Shown here piece by piece: positions 38,291 through 50,739 of a DNA stretch of 64,000 nt (positions within the stretch are counted from its first letter, which is position 1; each line of letters opens with the position of its first letter). The position numbers and the translations under genes were made by a program. Where the stretch lies: contig NC_063065.1 in NCBI RefSeq assembly GCF_018812025.1, positions 28,853,740 through 28,917,739 on the forward strand. The letters run 5' to 3'. Origin of the DNA: Megalobrama amblycephala. Taxonomy: Eukaryota > Chordata > Actinopteri > Cypriniformes > Xenocyprididae. Under the pieces are notes generated by a model. That model made no database searches, was not told the DNA's origin, and was given only the letters and a program-made list of their open reading frames with translations.

Positions 38291-39151
38291 TAAATGCAGT
38301 GCTGTAATAAACACTTTTCACAATTACTTAATCATATCAGCTGTAATCATAATCTAATAAACACATCTTATAGTTTGTCTCATAGCACCACTGTGTTTTC
38401 AAACACCAGTTCAGACCTGCTGATTCTGTCTTTACACCCCCACAAAATGACATGTATCCTCTCTCTCCACCAACACGCATGCTTTTCTGCCAGTCATCTG
38501 TGAAGCAGGAACCGGTTTTCTCCCTCTCCTGTCATTCATCTCTTCTGTCCTCAATTCACAGGCAAAACGCATGGCATGAACATGGCATCGGGTTACTGGA
38601 TTATCATCAAAATCGTATTAATCGACCTGTCATATAAGTCACGGTATGGAAAATCCATACGTGATTTAAATGCTCTAAACCGTTACGAAACATTCATCTA
38701 ATCTTATGCCATGCCGCTATATGTCACGCACAGATTGAAAACTCTACTGCGCAATTACAGAGTATTTATTTTCTATGTTTCCTCTTGCAGGTTCAGATCT
38801 ATAGGTTTAGCATTTGTTTAAAGGAGGTACAAAAATGGTGCATTTATGCCATTTTAAAGATTTCATCATCTTGGTTGGTTTGACTGTGTGTAAGCATCTG
38901 TTTAAGTGTGTGTGTGTGTAAAAGAGCTTAGAGAAATGAGTTGACTGACAGCTGTAAGTGAGTTGTTTTCTCTGCTGGAATTCTTCAGTCACACATGAGT
39001 ATCGGATTTCCTGTCATATTTATTATGGTGAAATACCTGTTTGTTTGACACACTGACCCAAACTTTACATTGTGAAGGCCTTCAACATGACACCTGAACT
39101 AACACATGCCATCATCGTAAAGCGTTACAGACCTCTCAAACATTATCGTAT

Positions 39152-39545
39152 ACACTATCGTCCAAAAGTGTGGGGTGAATACGATTTTTTTAATGTTTCT
39201 GAAATTTTTAATGTTTCTGATCTTATATGATGAAAAATACAGTAAAAACTGTAATATTGTGAAATACTATTACAATTCATAAAATCAGTTTTCTATTGTA
39301 ATATATTTTAAATATTCATGTAACGCAAAACTGTTCTTTTTCTACTTTACTTTCCTTGTTTTTTTTTTAAGCTTCACTATGGCCACCTAGTGATAAGGCA
39401 TACAGATTGTATTGCATTGATCGGCAGTAGTAGGCGTAACGTGTAGGGCGTGGTTTGTAGTACCACAGGATGCAGATGGACCGTTCTCAAATATTCAGCA
39501 TCATTACTCCAATCTTCAGTGTCACATGATCCTTCAGCAAGAACT
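39152..39545. mobile_element. CCAAACTTTTG-family copy, internally rearranged
   Basis: Starts ACACTATCGTCCAAAAGTG and resumes with CAGCATCATTACTCCAATC near 39498. About 150 bp of unrelated DNA lie in between. Confidence 0.65.
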
Positions 39546-40027
39546 CATACCGTGACATTTTTTTGCCTAATATCTTCAATTTTGTATTAATTTTGGGGGC
39601 ATTTTTGCTGCAAGCCCCATTAATTTCCAACCCTGGTGTGTGCGTGGCATGATGGGGGGGGCAGGGCTCTTTTTCAAGCACAAGCGGAGGCCTCTTCTGT
39701 CGCGATACTTATTTCAAGTGAAATGAGTGAAACATAGCAAAGCCTGCCCTTGCCTGACGAGAGTAAGGAGAGATGACTGACAAGACGATGGCAGAGGATT
39801 TGGCACACATCAGATCCTGAGCGTCATTGACAAATATCTTATCTTGTAAAATGTGTAGTCAGTACTGCCGCTCCCTGTACACAGAGTACGTGTGATCACG
39901 AATTTGTAAGCGAAAGTGAAAAGCGAGCGCGCGTTAAAAAAGCGATTTCAAAAACCCTGCATATTGATAGCGGCTTCCTGATGCCTGTTCTGTCATGAAA
40001 CTGTAGATGGCGCAGACTGATAGACAC

Positions 40028-41043
40028 TTAAAGGCACAATATGTAATTTTTCGCCTCTAGAGGTCGCCTATTCAAAACAAAGGCTTAGCTTGATGACGCA
40101 GAGATTGAGTGCGGCATCGCAGAATCATGGGAGATGTCATCTTCACCCTTACAGCCGCTGGAAAAGAATCCGAAGGATCTCGGGCAGAAATCATGTTCAT
40201 GATTATTATCGTTACTGTAGTATGAAGCAAAGCAAGGCCGAGAAATGTTGGAGCAGAATGAGGCCACTGGAGCGATTGCTAATGATAGACGAGCGCGACA
40301 GCACCGGAGAGCAGCAGAACTTTTATTATGCCACAGTCGCCACTTCCTGTCAAGCATATGCTGAGTAAACCAGTGCTGTTTATCATATTAGATACATTTG
40401 AGTGTGTTGAAAATGATGTTATGATGTAACTTTATGCGTTCGCTCAGCGGCAGCTATGAGACACTGCAGTAAGCTAGATCGATATTAGAATATCATATTA
40501 ATAAATGCTGGATGTCTTGTGTTATTAAATGTCATGCAATTAATTTTAAAATGTACTGTATGAGAGATAAAATGCTGCATTACTGTTACTAAAAATAAAG
40601 CTGCATTATGTTGTTAGCCACTTGACAAAATAGTGTTTTTCTCCAAGGCATGGTAAAAACAAGTTACTCATGGAAAATCAAGAAAACAAGATTAAAACAA
40701 TAAGGATAACAGCGTTTTGCTATATAACAATGATTCGCTTTCTGTTTATAAATGTATCCAAACAGTTGTTTCCTTGTTGAATAAAACATATAATATATTA
40801 AAGCGTCTTTGGTGTTTCCATGGTTTCTACAAAATAAAACTGGAAACCGCGGGTATGACGTAACTGATAGGCGACGCAATGACAAGGGCTGGGACACTAG
40901 TTAAAATTGCTTATTTCTCTGGATTTAAACATACTTGGAAAGTTCTGGGATAATGTAAGTACAGAAGTCAACAAAATATACAACACTGTTCTAGTGTTTT
41001 TTTTTAGATTTTAATCCAAAAATTTTACATATTGTGCCTTTAA
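40028..41043. mobile_element. TTAAAGGCACAATATG element
   Basis: Left TTAAAGGCACAATATGTAAT, right TTACATATTGTGCCTTTAA. It lies in repeat R between TTAA copies (40028-40031 and 41040-41043). The interior is a diverged inverse relative of 10954-11881. A 92-codon frame at 40090-40368 has a mirror frame on the other strand and no known motif; it is not called a gene. Confidence 0.85.
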
Positions 41044-41369
41044 TCTGCCAACAATCACATCATTCTCTATAGGGAACAGCTGATTGGTTCCTGCTGTATC
41101 AGTAGCCAATGAGCTCACTGCTTAACCTTAAAATACTGGTGAGCATTTGCTTAAGCAGTTGCAGTGCGCTTTCAGAAACCCTCCACCTTCCCCAGCTCCA
41201 CCTGTATAGATCTGCTAAGGGTAATTAATTTATGCTATATTGTACAGCATGTCTTGCTCACAGCAGTGTGTCGTGTATGTATTGACATTTAGCAAGTCTT
41301 GCTCTGCAGCAGCAATAACCAACAGCGGCAGCAGCACAGTGTAGCAGATCTATTTTGTCGAGACCAAAC

Positions 41370-41389
41370 TAGGGCTGGGCGTTTTTTCC

Positions 41390-41432
<43 letters not shown>

Positions 41433-42271
41433 CGATTAATTTGAATTTTTGTTTTGCCTCGATTTTATTATTTTTGGAATCGAGAAATCGCGATTTTGAA
41501 TAAAAATGTTAGCAAGCGTTCAATTAGACATGTTGACAATGCAGCAATGATAACCGCATTAGGAGAAGAAAATGATCCGACCTCATGATGGCGCCGGCGC
41601 GCCTGATTAACCGCTCTCATGTGACGCTATGAACGTAGAGCACATCACTGTTCTTAAGCGGCTGTTCATTAAGAAATACGTTATTGCATTATAAAAATGA
41701 GATGCAGGCAGTGGAATGAGAAAAAAAGGGCAAAGTTATTAAACGCAAGATGAATTTTTTTTTTACTTGACCGCCTTGTTTTTACAATGCCGTTTCATGG
41801 GCGAGATGCTGCAAAAGACGCGAGACGCAAGTGTCCGCCAAACATAAAAACAATAGGACAAATAGTGCAATGAAATGTAAAAACCTGTTTGATATTTCGT
41901 GTTTGCATGATGGTGACAGGTTGAAAGCCTCTGTTTTCTGTTTTTACAAAGCATTTGCTGTTAATAATAGCCTATTACTGGTGTTATTTATTGCTATTTT
42001 TGGCTAAGAAATATTTCATATTTCAGGCATATTTCTGCAAAGATATTTAACAAATTGTTTTACATTTACACAATGTTGATCACTTCATGTGTGGTGCACT
42101 TGGTGCACCTTTTTTTTAACCAGATTGTTAATAAAGACAATGTTACTTAAATCATATTGTAGTTAAGTTAAGGTGACTAGTTAAACCGAAGAAAAAAAAT
42201 CGAAATCGTGAATCGGTCAATCGTTCTGAAAAATCGAGATTTTATTTTTTTTGCCATATCGCCCAGCCCTA
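41370..42271. mobile_element. hAT-type element with perfect 8-bp duplication
   Basis: TAGGGCTGGGCG opens it and CGCCCAGCCCTA closes it. GACCAAAC stands on both sides (41362-41369 and 42272-42279). Copy C of repeat R has the empty site (60419-60426, inverted, GACCAAAT). The interior carries a T-run of about 40 at 41391-41432 and ATCGAGA/AATCG repeats. No transposase. Confidence 0.93.
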
Positions 42272-42340
42272 GACCAAACATATCAACATTGTCATATCCA
42301 TTGCCATGCCAAACACTCAGAGAGATATTATGACAGAAAT

Positions 42341-43027
42341 ACAATAACACCCCAAACCCCCGGTGTTATCGGTAATATCAGTGTTGTCTCGCTAAACTTT
42401 TAAACAGTAGTGTATAAAACTTATGCTTTTTATTTCATGCCTGTTAAACAATTTTCACTCCTTCTAGACCTCTTGCCTGAGCCTGTCCCTTTCAAAAGCG
42501 CCCCACTTGACACACACAGACACGCACACTGTGCCAACCTGCATCACTGAGAACGGCCGTGTCCCTCGTGCTGTGCCAACCGTTGTAGGGAGGTCTGGAC
42601 GAGCCCCAAACACAGTGCTTTGTGTGTTTGAGTCTGCTCTGACAGCCTGGCAAGGCGCCCGTCGTCTGCAGAGGCCCGTGGAAAGATGCCCTATGGCTGT
42701 ACCATCCTCTTACTCACAGGCCTGGCAGCGCGTGTAATGGCCATCATTGACACTCTCACCTCTCTACGTCTCTTTGGCTGCCTCTTTCTCACACACATAC
42801 ACGTCACTCCCGTCGTTTGCTGGTGGTCTTGGACTGTGTTGGATTGGCTTACTCATCTGTCACACTGCTGACACTAATGGCCACGGTCAAAGCAAAGCCG
42901 GTACCAGAAAACCCCGTTTGCTTTTGTTGATAAAGCTGTTTGTATTTGAGACTGGTGGAAATGGCTGTCAAGATGTGATTTCCTTGGCGTTTCCTTCAAC
43001 AATTTGTGATTCTGTCAAATAAACTGC
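42341..43027. other. Intronic GC-richer stretch, possible regulatory DNA
   Basis: 42480-42760 has higher G+C than the surroundings and no repeat signature. A 76-codon frame at 42507-42737 matches nothing known to me. Confidence 0.3.
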
Positions 43028-43711
43028 TTAAAGGTCCCGTTTTTCGTGGTTTTTTGAAGCTTTGATTGTGTTTATAGTGTGCAATATAACGTGTGTTCAT
43101 GTTTCGCGTGTAAAAAAACACAGAATTTTTCACATAATTTACTTATCTGTATACCGCTGTTTCCACTGTCATAAAAACGGGCTGATGACTTCCTTGTTCT
43201 ATGAAGTCCCTCCTTCAGAAATACGTAACGAGTTCTGATTGTGCCAGCGGATCCTGTGTTGTGATTCGACAGCAGCTTAGCGAACCTTGCCCGGAAAGGT
43301 CACGCCTCTTACCATAATGTGGAGATGAACGCGCTCAGTGTTATTGTAAACATGTCTTTAATTTTACCCCATCAATTTGAGCCGGAATCAGACCCGGTGA
43401 TTGGACTGCGGGATGAAAATAACAGCGTTTCGACGACATGGCGACAAACACACTCTACAAACGCAACTCTTGTGTATTCCTGTGGGCGGAGGTTAGTCAA
43501 AAAACTGTTTTAGTGACGTCATTAAAGAAGGAAGTAGAGGGATGTAGTCCAAACTGGCCGTTCGATGTAGGCGACTTCTGTTAAATAAAATATCTCGCTT
43601 GGCATTGAACTTTGAGCTTTAAAATTTTACAGATTTTATTTATACTCTAACAACAACATTACACACTAACTAAAGTTTGAAACATGGGATCATGAAGAAC
43701 GGGACCTTTAA
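43028..43711. mobile_element. TTAA element, TTAAAGGTCCCGTTTTTCGTG termini
   Basis: Left TTAAAGGTCCCGTTTTTCGT, right GAAGAACGGGACCTTTAA. Its right part (TTACACACTAACTAAAGTT) matches that of 46858-47507, so the two families are related. A small frame at 43319-43513 includes LPHQFEPESDP; fish multicopy proteins labelled P2X7-like begin in a similar way, but this link is only inference. Confidence 0.85.
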
Positions 43712-43983
43712 TAAATGGTGTTTGGGGGCTGGGCAACATTATTGAATATTTACAGTATATATGATTTCAAATAGGGCTAGCCAATGTCTCTAATGATTTT
43801 TGAATAAGTTCTTTGAAATGGATAGTTGAACTGATTCACAGAATGAATTAGTCTAACCAAATCTAATGCCGTTTTTGCTATTTAAATTAGATGCCATTAA
43901 AACATCTTTGAAAGTCAAGTTTTTTATGTTTTATCATGGTATGTTTTGTTAGCAAATCTCAAATAAGGAATTAGGAATATATT

Positions 43984-44280
43984 ACCATTCAAAAGTTTGG
44001 GGTCAGTAAGATTTTTAGATGTTTTGAAAGAAGTCTTTTCTGCTCACCATGGCTGCATTTATTTGATCAAAAATACAATAAAAACTGAAACGTGCAATAT
44101 TATTACACTTTTTTTCCCTATGTGAATATGTTGTAAAATGTCATTTATTCCTGTGATCAAAGCTGAATTTTCAGCATCATTACTCCAGTCTTCAGGGTCA
44201 CATGATCCTTCAGAAAGCATTCTAATATGCTGATTTGAGAAACATTTCTGATTATTTTTAATGTTGGTAATAAAACAGTA
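43984..44280. mobile_element. CCAAACTTTTG-family copy (left part)
   Basis: ATTCAAAAGTTTGGGGTCAG begins it; TCCTGTGATCAAAGCTGAAT and CACATGATCC follow. The right part is missing. Confidence 0.8.
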
Positions 44281-44344
44281 GCATAATCAGTTTATTTTAG
44301 ATTATTTTAGATATCTATTTATTTCAATTTACAGGCTTGGAGCA

Positions 44345-44410
44345 GCATTAAAGTCAATATGAAATCACATTTGTCAGTCTGGTATTGATTGGGTTGTAAA
44401 AAGAGAATAT
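44345..44410. mobile_element. Terminal fragment, AAAGTCAATATGAAATCA
   Basis: Resembles one terminus of the element at 47566-48063. Confidence 0.45.
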
Positions 44411-45096
44411 ATACTTTTTTTCAATATAAATGTATACACTTCATCTACTTTTCTTTTGAAATAGCTTAATGTTGTTCAATTGTGTAGAATAAGAATATAT
44501 TAAAGTATATGAAGTTATATTTTTACATTTTAGTATGTCTCAGCAGCTGTATGTGCCCAACCCCCCCACAAGCCTGTGGTTTCTTTCTTTGAAAAGAGGT
44601 TTTTTTTTTTTTTTTGAGCTATGAGGTGATTCATAGCTGCTGTTTGGTGTTACTATGATATAGTCCAGAACCTGACCTCACTCTTGACCATATTGTCAGA
44701 GTCATCTGTATTACACTTATCATAGTATACAGAAGTACAAATTGTATTGAAAAACCACATATAATAGTGTGTGTGTGTGCATTTGTTGTTGGTCCATCAT
44801 GGTCTAGGAAATGTGTAAGGGTGTGTTTGAAAGTGTGGGATTACCAGAAAGTGTGTAATTACAGACGAGCATGAAACATTTGAGGGTGTTTGCTTTCATC
44901 ATAAGGACAAGCACACAGTTCATAAGCTCTGTAATCACACACTGTCACAGAACTCTGACTCTGATTATGATTTATATTAGCTGCTGTCTTGACTCTTGAT
45001 GTTGACAGGTACAATGTAATTGGTCATTGCAAGGTATTCTTTGAATATGTTGGGTACCATGGTATTATAAACGTTTGAATATCTCAATTAGTGATC
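44411..45096. other. Intronic stretch, no feature seen
   Basis: AT-rich, T-run at 44601. No gene. Confidence 0.4.
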
Positions 45097-45352
45097 GATG
45101 TAAACCCGAATAAGTTGGGCTAACTACAAATTGTTGAGGTAATCAGTTACATCAATTTTTTAAAGTTATGATGTTCCCAATTTTAAGTAAGCAGAACTAT
45201 CAAGTTTTGAGTTCGTAGTACTCATGCATGTTAATTGCTCCTAACTTAAAGTAATGAGTTAGCTAAAAGATTTAGTTAATTAACCTTTTTATGTTGAGTT
45301 CTTGCAAATCAAATGAGTTATTTACTTATTTACTTTATTTTTACAGTTATAT
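45097..45352. mobile_element. CACTGTAAAA-type MITE, diverged
   Basis: Interior AAGTAATGAGTTAGC and AAATGAGTTA resemble 10015 and 31199, and it ends TTTTTACAGTTA. The left end is worn. Confidence 0.5.
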
Positions 45353-46857
45353 ACTGTATACCCTAATCAAATTATCAGGCTATCTCAGGTGATGGTTGTT
45401 CATGAGTCTCTTGTTTGTTCTGAGCAGTTAAACTGAGCTCTGTTCTTCAGAAAAATCCTCCCAGGTCCTGCAAATTCTTCAGTTTTCCAGCACCTTTTGC
45501 ATATTTGAACCCTTTCCAGCAGTGACTGAATGATTTTGAGATTCATCTTTTCATTCTGAGGACAATTGAGGAACTCAAACACAACTAGTAAAAAAAGGTT
45601 TAAATGTTCACTGATGCTCCAGAAGGAATATATATATATATATATCAATTAATTTTAGCATTTACTCTCCCTTTTGAGTGCCATGGGCAAAGCATGCTGA
45701 GAAATAAAAAACAATGAAACAGTTCAGTTTACTTGAAATATGTCAGTGCTGTGAATTCAAAAGAAAAAATTCTAAATACTCAAAACAGCTCATTTAATAG
45801 TGTGTTTTTCAGTTGAAAATTCTGTTATTATTGCTACAAGCTCTGTACCATGGAAAAAGTCAGAAGTATCTGAAACCATAACTGTACCATGGAACTGTCA
45901 CAATAGATATGCAGTACTGTGTATATAGTAGTATATCTTAGTTCAGTGCAATGCCAAACTTGATACATTCATTCTATATGATGTCAGTTGACTTGGCTTA
46001 ATATACTGTTGAGTTGACAATATTGTGTATAGTCACATCTTCAAAAAACACTTGTGATGGTCTGACAGACAAATCTAAAGCACGCTTTCCAATATTCGTT
46101 CAGGCTTGTCTAATCTAGAGCATCTGAACAATGGCATCAGATGTTGTCAGAATCAAAGGAAACGGGCCGTGGAAGGCTTGAACGCTTCACTAAGAGACTT
46201 CAATTATGGCAGGGTCCGTGTCCAAAATACCAGTATGATCCTCAAAAACACCAGGGAACTTCTGTTACAAGTTTCATGGGAATTGATCTGTCAGATGGCT
46301 GAGGCTGCACTCGAAATTTTGGATGAACGCTGACCTGTCAAGAGTTATTAGCGTATAAATATGTCAGGATAGGGGTCAGTGAGTTTGTTTCTGGATGCCA
46401 GCGCAGATGTAGAGTTTCAGTCGTGCCCTTTATGGAGACAGACTGACAGTAGCTCTGACAGGTAAAATCTGGCCACGGGCCACTGATGGCGGTCTGTGAA
46501 CATGTGCCAGTCAAAGTTCTAGGGCGTCTGTGGACATCTTGCTAATGTAATGTGGCATGTAGTGTGTGACTAAGTTCTGTCAGAGGGAAATGGAGGTTTC
46601 ATAACGCTTGACCTTTCCAAAAAAATAGCACTGCTGCAGGCTTCTTTGAAAAAGTGTCCATTTCCTTTCCATTTGAGACACAATTTAGTTTAGTAGTGTG
46701 CGGTTCTATTTCTGATTCCATCACCAGTTGTTTTATAAAAAACTAAATTTATGTTTTAAACAATAGCTACTTCTAAATAATTCATTAGTATGCTGTATAA
46801 AATTTCCACCTACTTGAGCTTAAATTGGTTGCTGCCTTAAATTTGTAATTATAATCA
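45353..46857. other. Intronic stretch, no gene supported
   Basis: Includes a short (AT)n at 45630. A 75-codon frame at 46106-46333 resembles nothing known to me. Confidence 0.4.
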
Positions 46858-47507
46858 AAAAACACACTGTTTGTGTGTGTCCCTTTAAATGTAAATGAGC
46901 TGCATCGGTTGCTCAACAACAACAAAACTGGAGAATCTCACGCAGCCAAAATGAGGATTGTCAGTAACGGTGTTCAGCCTTACGTTGTTCAAACCGGAGT
47001 CGACACTGATGGAGATACTCAGGAAGAAGTTACAACTTTTAGAATGAAACTGGACGTTTCTGAATGGTTAGTGGATAAATTTATGTAGTTGCTGTGGAGT
47101 TGATTCAAGATGTTAATCTTTTGTGCAAATCCAGCGTTGAATTGACCCTCGTTTGTGAAGCAGACCGGCGTAAAATGACGGCATGACAACAACACTCTAC
47201 TACAACAACTCTTCCTCTTCTCTAAAGCAGCCCAACATGGCCTCACCCCCTTTGTTGTGTGTTTCCGGAGCAGGGTTTATGTAAATTTTTGAGTTTGTGA
47301 TGTCACAAACCCAGGAAGAAGCTTGGTGTAGTCCCTACCAGCTGTTTGTTGTAGTCCTTAAAAAGCGATTTCTGTAAAAGAAAATATCTCCCTTCGCATT
47401 GAACTTTGTGCGTCGTAACTTTGCAGATGTTGTTTATGCTCAAACAGCAACATTACACACTAACTAAAGTTAAAAAAAAGTTAAATCATAATCAACCACC
47501 CCTTTAA
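46858..47507 (+). mobile_element. TTAA-type element carrying a small conserved frame (copy 2)
   Basis: Inverse counterpart of 21240-21922; the right end reads ACCACCCCTTTAA at 47507. On the + strand 46873-47088 encodes NNKTGESHAAKMRIVSNG through to SEWLVDKFM and stop. Compared with copy 1, the shared peptide differs by Q/H, V/I and D/E, with two silent changes seen. There is no evidence of strong selection. The left end is truncated. Confidence 0.65.
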
Positions 47508-47565
47508 AGTAACATATGTTGCCATGAATTATTGATCAATTTTACAGTGTATTCGGATTGATGGC

Positions 47566-48063
47566 TTGAAGTCAACATGAAATCAAAATTGACAAAATTA
47601 ATCATTCTTATTTTGTGTTTACTGGCATGAGGTTGCATGAGAACCACCAATAGCAAACCACAACCATCCAATTAATTCCCCATGGACAAATCGCTTGAGG
47701 TGTTTAGATGAAGGCTTTTCAGTCTTATTAAAGTCGGCATGAAACAGAAGTTGCGCTAGTCTTTTCTTTCCTATTGTGCGGCTATGAAACGGCTTCTGGA
47801 ACAAGAACAAATGTAAGGCGGGGCTTGATTTTGTATCTAGGAGATTTATTGGCTGGTTGGATGGTTGTGGTTGTACCGCCCTCTTCATCAGAGAGATGAG
47901 AAGAGTTAGAAGGCTGCAAGAAGGAGGGGGAGTTATTTTGATTAAAGATTATGAGGCACATGAATAAAAAAAAAAAATGTGCACGGATAAATTATTTATA
48001 ATAAATTCTGCAATATTCCATAAAAGAATAAGAATTGTCCATCTTGATTTCATGGTGACTTTA
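47566..48063. mobile_element. AAGTCACCATGAAATCA element, near complete
   Basis: Left GAAGTCAACATGAAATCAA and right TTGATTTCATGGTGACTTTA are inverted copies. Inner boxes CAACCATCCAATTAATT and GGTTGGATGGTTGTGGTT are partly mirrored. Confidence 0.7.
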
Positions 48064-48622
48064 ATAAGTGAAGCTGTATTGACTGGATCTGTTGTCTATT
48101 ACCATGAAAATCATTTATCTTTTGAAGATTCTGCCTGATTCTTTACATGTTGACCCCTCCAGTAGCTTAATTATTGTCACTTTCATTTCAAGTCCTTCAT
48201 TGGCCCGTTTGGCCAGACGTAGCCTTTGAAGTGGATCATGAAGTGCTCTTCCTTTGTTTGTTTCATTGGACACTTCCTGGTGTGTGCAGAGCTGCGATTT
48301 ATGAGTCCCCATGGGAAAATAGTCTTTTATTACCTTTCTCCTTCTCTCCCTCCCTCACACACACTATCCCTGACTGAGTCGGATTCTCTGCACTTTTGTT
48401 GTAAGGTTTTCATCTCACACAATGGAATACAGGTTAAACAAGTTTAGGTTTATATTGCTGCAGCTCAGTTTGTCTACTTAGGTGGTCATACACCTCTTAC
48501 AAAAGAAGGAAACACTTTACTTGCAGTATGACGCTTCATTCTCACAGTCTTTATTAGTAGATGTGATGTTCAATTTTTTTGGGTGCAGATCTATTTATTT
48601 ATTCAAAGCAGCTCGTTTGCAT
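48064..48622. other. Intronic stretch, no feature seen
   Basis: No gene or repeat end recognised. Confidence 0.4.
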
Positions 48623-48799
48623 TTAAAGGGACACACACAAAAACTGCATGTTTTTGCTCACACCCAAATAGGGGCAAATTTGACAAGCTATAATAAATGA
48701 TCTGTGGGGTATTTTGAGCTGAATCTTCACAGACACATTCTGGGGACACCAGAGACTTCTATTGCATCTTGTAAAAGGGGCATAATAGGTCCCCTTTAA
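48623..48799. mobile_element. 177-bp TTAA-flanked mini-element
   Basis: TTAAAGGGACACACACAAAA to AATAGGTCCCCTTTAA, with TTAA at both tips. Its text is that of the end region of 21240-21922, so it looks like an internally deleted relative. Confidence 0.8.
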
Positions 48800-49990
48800 C
48801 TAATATTAACAAATGGAACCTTATTGTAATGTGTTATTTTACTTTTTAAAATAATCACCTTAATTGACAATAAAGATTTGAGAAATGTACAACACTTGCA
48901 ACCTCATTATGAATCAATACTTGCGCCTTAGTGCTGCTGCATCACAAAAGCGGTTCCCCTAGTTTCATAGCATTTAGCTTGCTTTTTGCCTTTCTGTTGT
49001 TTTTCTCCTTTTACCGTTACACCTATCCTCTCGTCTGCTCCATCCTGCGCTCAGACTTGTGAATGTTGGATCCGTGCCCGGATTTCTTTGGCAGACACCT
49101 TTTGGTTAGTCAGTGTGATTGCATGTGTGTGTATGTGCGTTCTGTGTAAATGTATATGTGTGTGTGGTTGACATTCACCTCGTTCAGACGCACTTTATTT
49201 TAACAGCCTGATTTCTCTCAACACTTAATCTGGCCTCTGAGGACGCCATTGTCAAACCAATTTAGCCTTGAGCTCATTTCAGTTCACCTGCAAGTAAAAC
49301 CATCTTCAGTCACACGCTTTCACACTTTGCGTTAAGTGAGACATAATTCAGTTGGCTCAGTCAGTGCTGCTTATTTTAGCACAATCACATCTGTAGACGT
49401 CTAATGGGTAACAAATATGAGCCCGCTGTTCTATATCCGACTCCGCAGCAGCTCTCCAGCCGTGTTTAATGCTGTTATGGGTTTCATTTTGTTTTCTTTG
49501 ATACCTTAGAGACATTCCTTCGTCTCTCTCTCCTTCTCTCTCTCTCTCTCACTTCATTCAACCAATCCTTCTATTTGTAGACCAAGGACACTAATTTAGC
49601 CTTCTGCGATGCTATCAATACTCTATAGACTGAAATGTTGGCATGATTGCTAATAATGGAGTTAACGGTCACGGTTACACAAAGACAACTCTGAGCTGTT
49701 TAGTAACGGAGACAGACTGAATTTTGTAATTGCAGAGTTGTTTGTGTGCTCTCAGAAAAAGGTTTAAGGTTAAGGTTTGACAGACTGGAATATTGATTGA
49801 AAATTAAAATAAGGAGTTTTATGGTTTACAATTTTATGAATTATAAATTTATGGTTATGAATGGAACTGTTTGGAAAGAATAGTTTAATCAAAATGATCA
49901 TTTTTAAGCACTCTCATGTTCCAAACCTATTTACATTTTCCTATCTGAAATGCAAAAAATTTTTTAGGGAGAATGTCAAAGTTTCCAGTA
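48800..49990. other. Intronic stretch, no feature seen
   Basis: Unique-looking, with a short (TC)n at 49528-49550. No gene. Confidence 0.4.
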
Positions 49991-50739
49991 CATCCATCCA
50001 TCCATGCATCCTTCCACCCCACGTCTGTCCATCCATCCATCCATCCATCCATCCATCCCCATCCACATCCATCCATCCATCCATGCATCCATCCAGCCCT
50101 CCTTTCATCCATCCATCCATCCATCCATCCATCCCCCAATCCCCCGTCCATCCGTCCGTCCATCCATCCATCCATCCATCCATCCATCCAGCCCTCCTTT
50201 CATCCATCCATCCATCCATCCATCCATCCATCCATCCAGCCCTCCTTTCATCCAGCCATCATCCATCCATCCATCCATCCATCCATCCATCCCCCATCCA
50301 CCATCCATCCATCCATCCATCCATCCATCCCCCAATCCCCATCCATCCATCCCCCAATCCCCCATCCATCCATCCATCCATCCACCATCCATCCATCCAT
50401 CCATCCATCCATCCCCCAATCCCCCATCCATCCATCCATCCATCCAGCCCTCCTTTCATCCATCCATCATCCATCCATCCATCATCCATCCATCCATCCA
50501 TCCATCCATCCATCCATCCATCCATCCATCCATCCATCCCTCCCTCCTTCCATCCATCCCTCCTTTCATCCATCCATCCATCCATCCATCCATCCAGCCC
50601 TCCATCCATCCATCCATCCATCCATCCCTCCTTTCATCCATCCATCCATCCATCCCCATCCATCCATCCATCCATCCATCCCTCCTTTCATCCATCCATC
50701 CATCCATCCCCCATCCATCCATCCATCCATCCATCCATT
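49991..50739. repeat. (ATCC)n tetranucleotide array of 750 bp
   Basis: CATCCATC runs are broken at intervals by CCCCCAATCCCCC and by CAGCCCTCCTTTC. The 4-bp period has no stop codon in any + frame, so frames of 259-304 codons rich in HPSIHPS appear in all three, and WMDGWMDG frames on the other strand. These are artefacts of the repeat. Confidence 0.97.

Larger units (their letters stand above)
39700..42340. repeat. Repeat R, copy B (twice interrupted)
   Basis: Segments 39700-40027, 41044-41369 and 42272-42340 form one repeat once the TTAA element and the hAT element are removed. Shared text with copy C (60385-61262, inverted) includes CCTCCACCTTCCCCAGCTCC and CATTGTCATATCC. No protein is evident. 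Confidence 0.75.

Noticed and set aside
40090..40368. 92-codon frame inside the TTAA element, with a 90-codon frame opposite
   Set aside because: Lies wholly inside a non-autonomous element, has a frame of similar length on the other strand, and shows no transposase motif.
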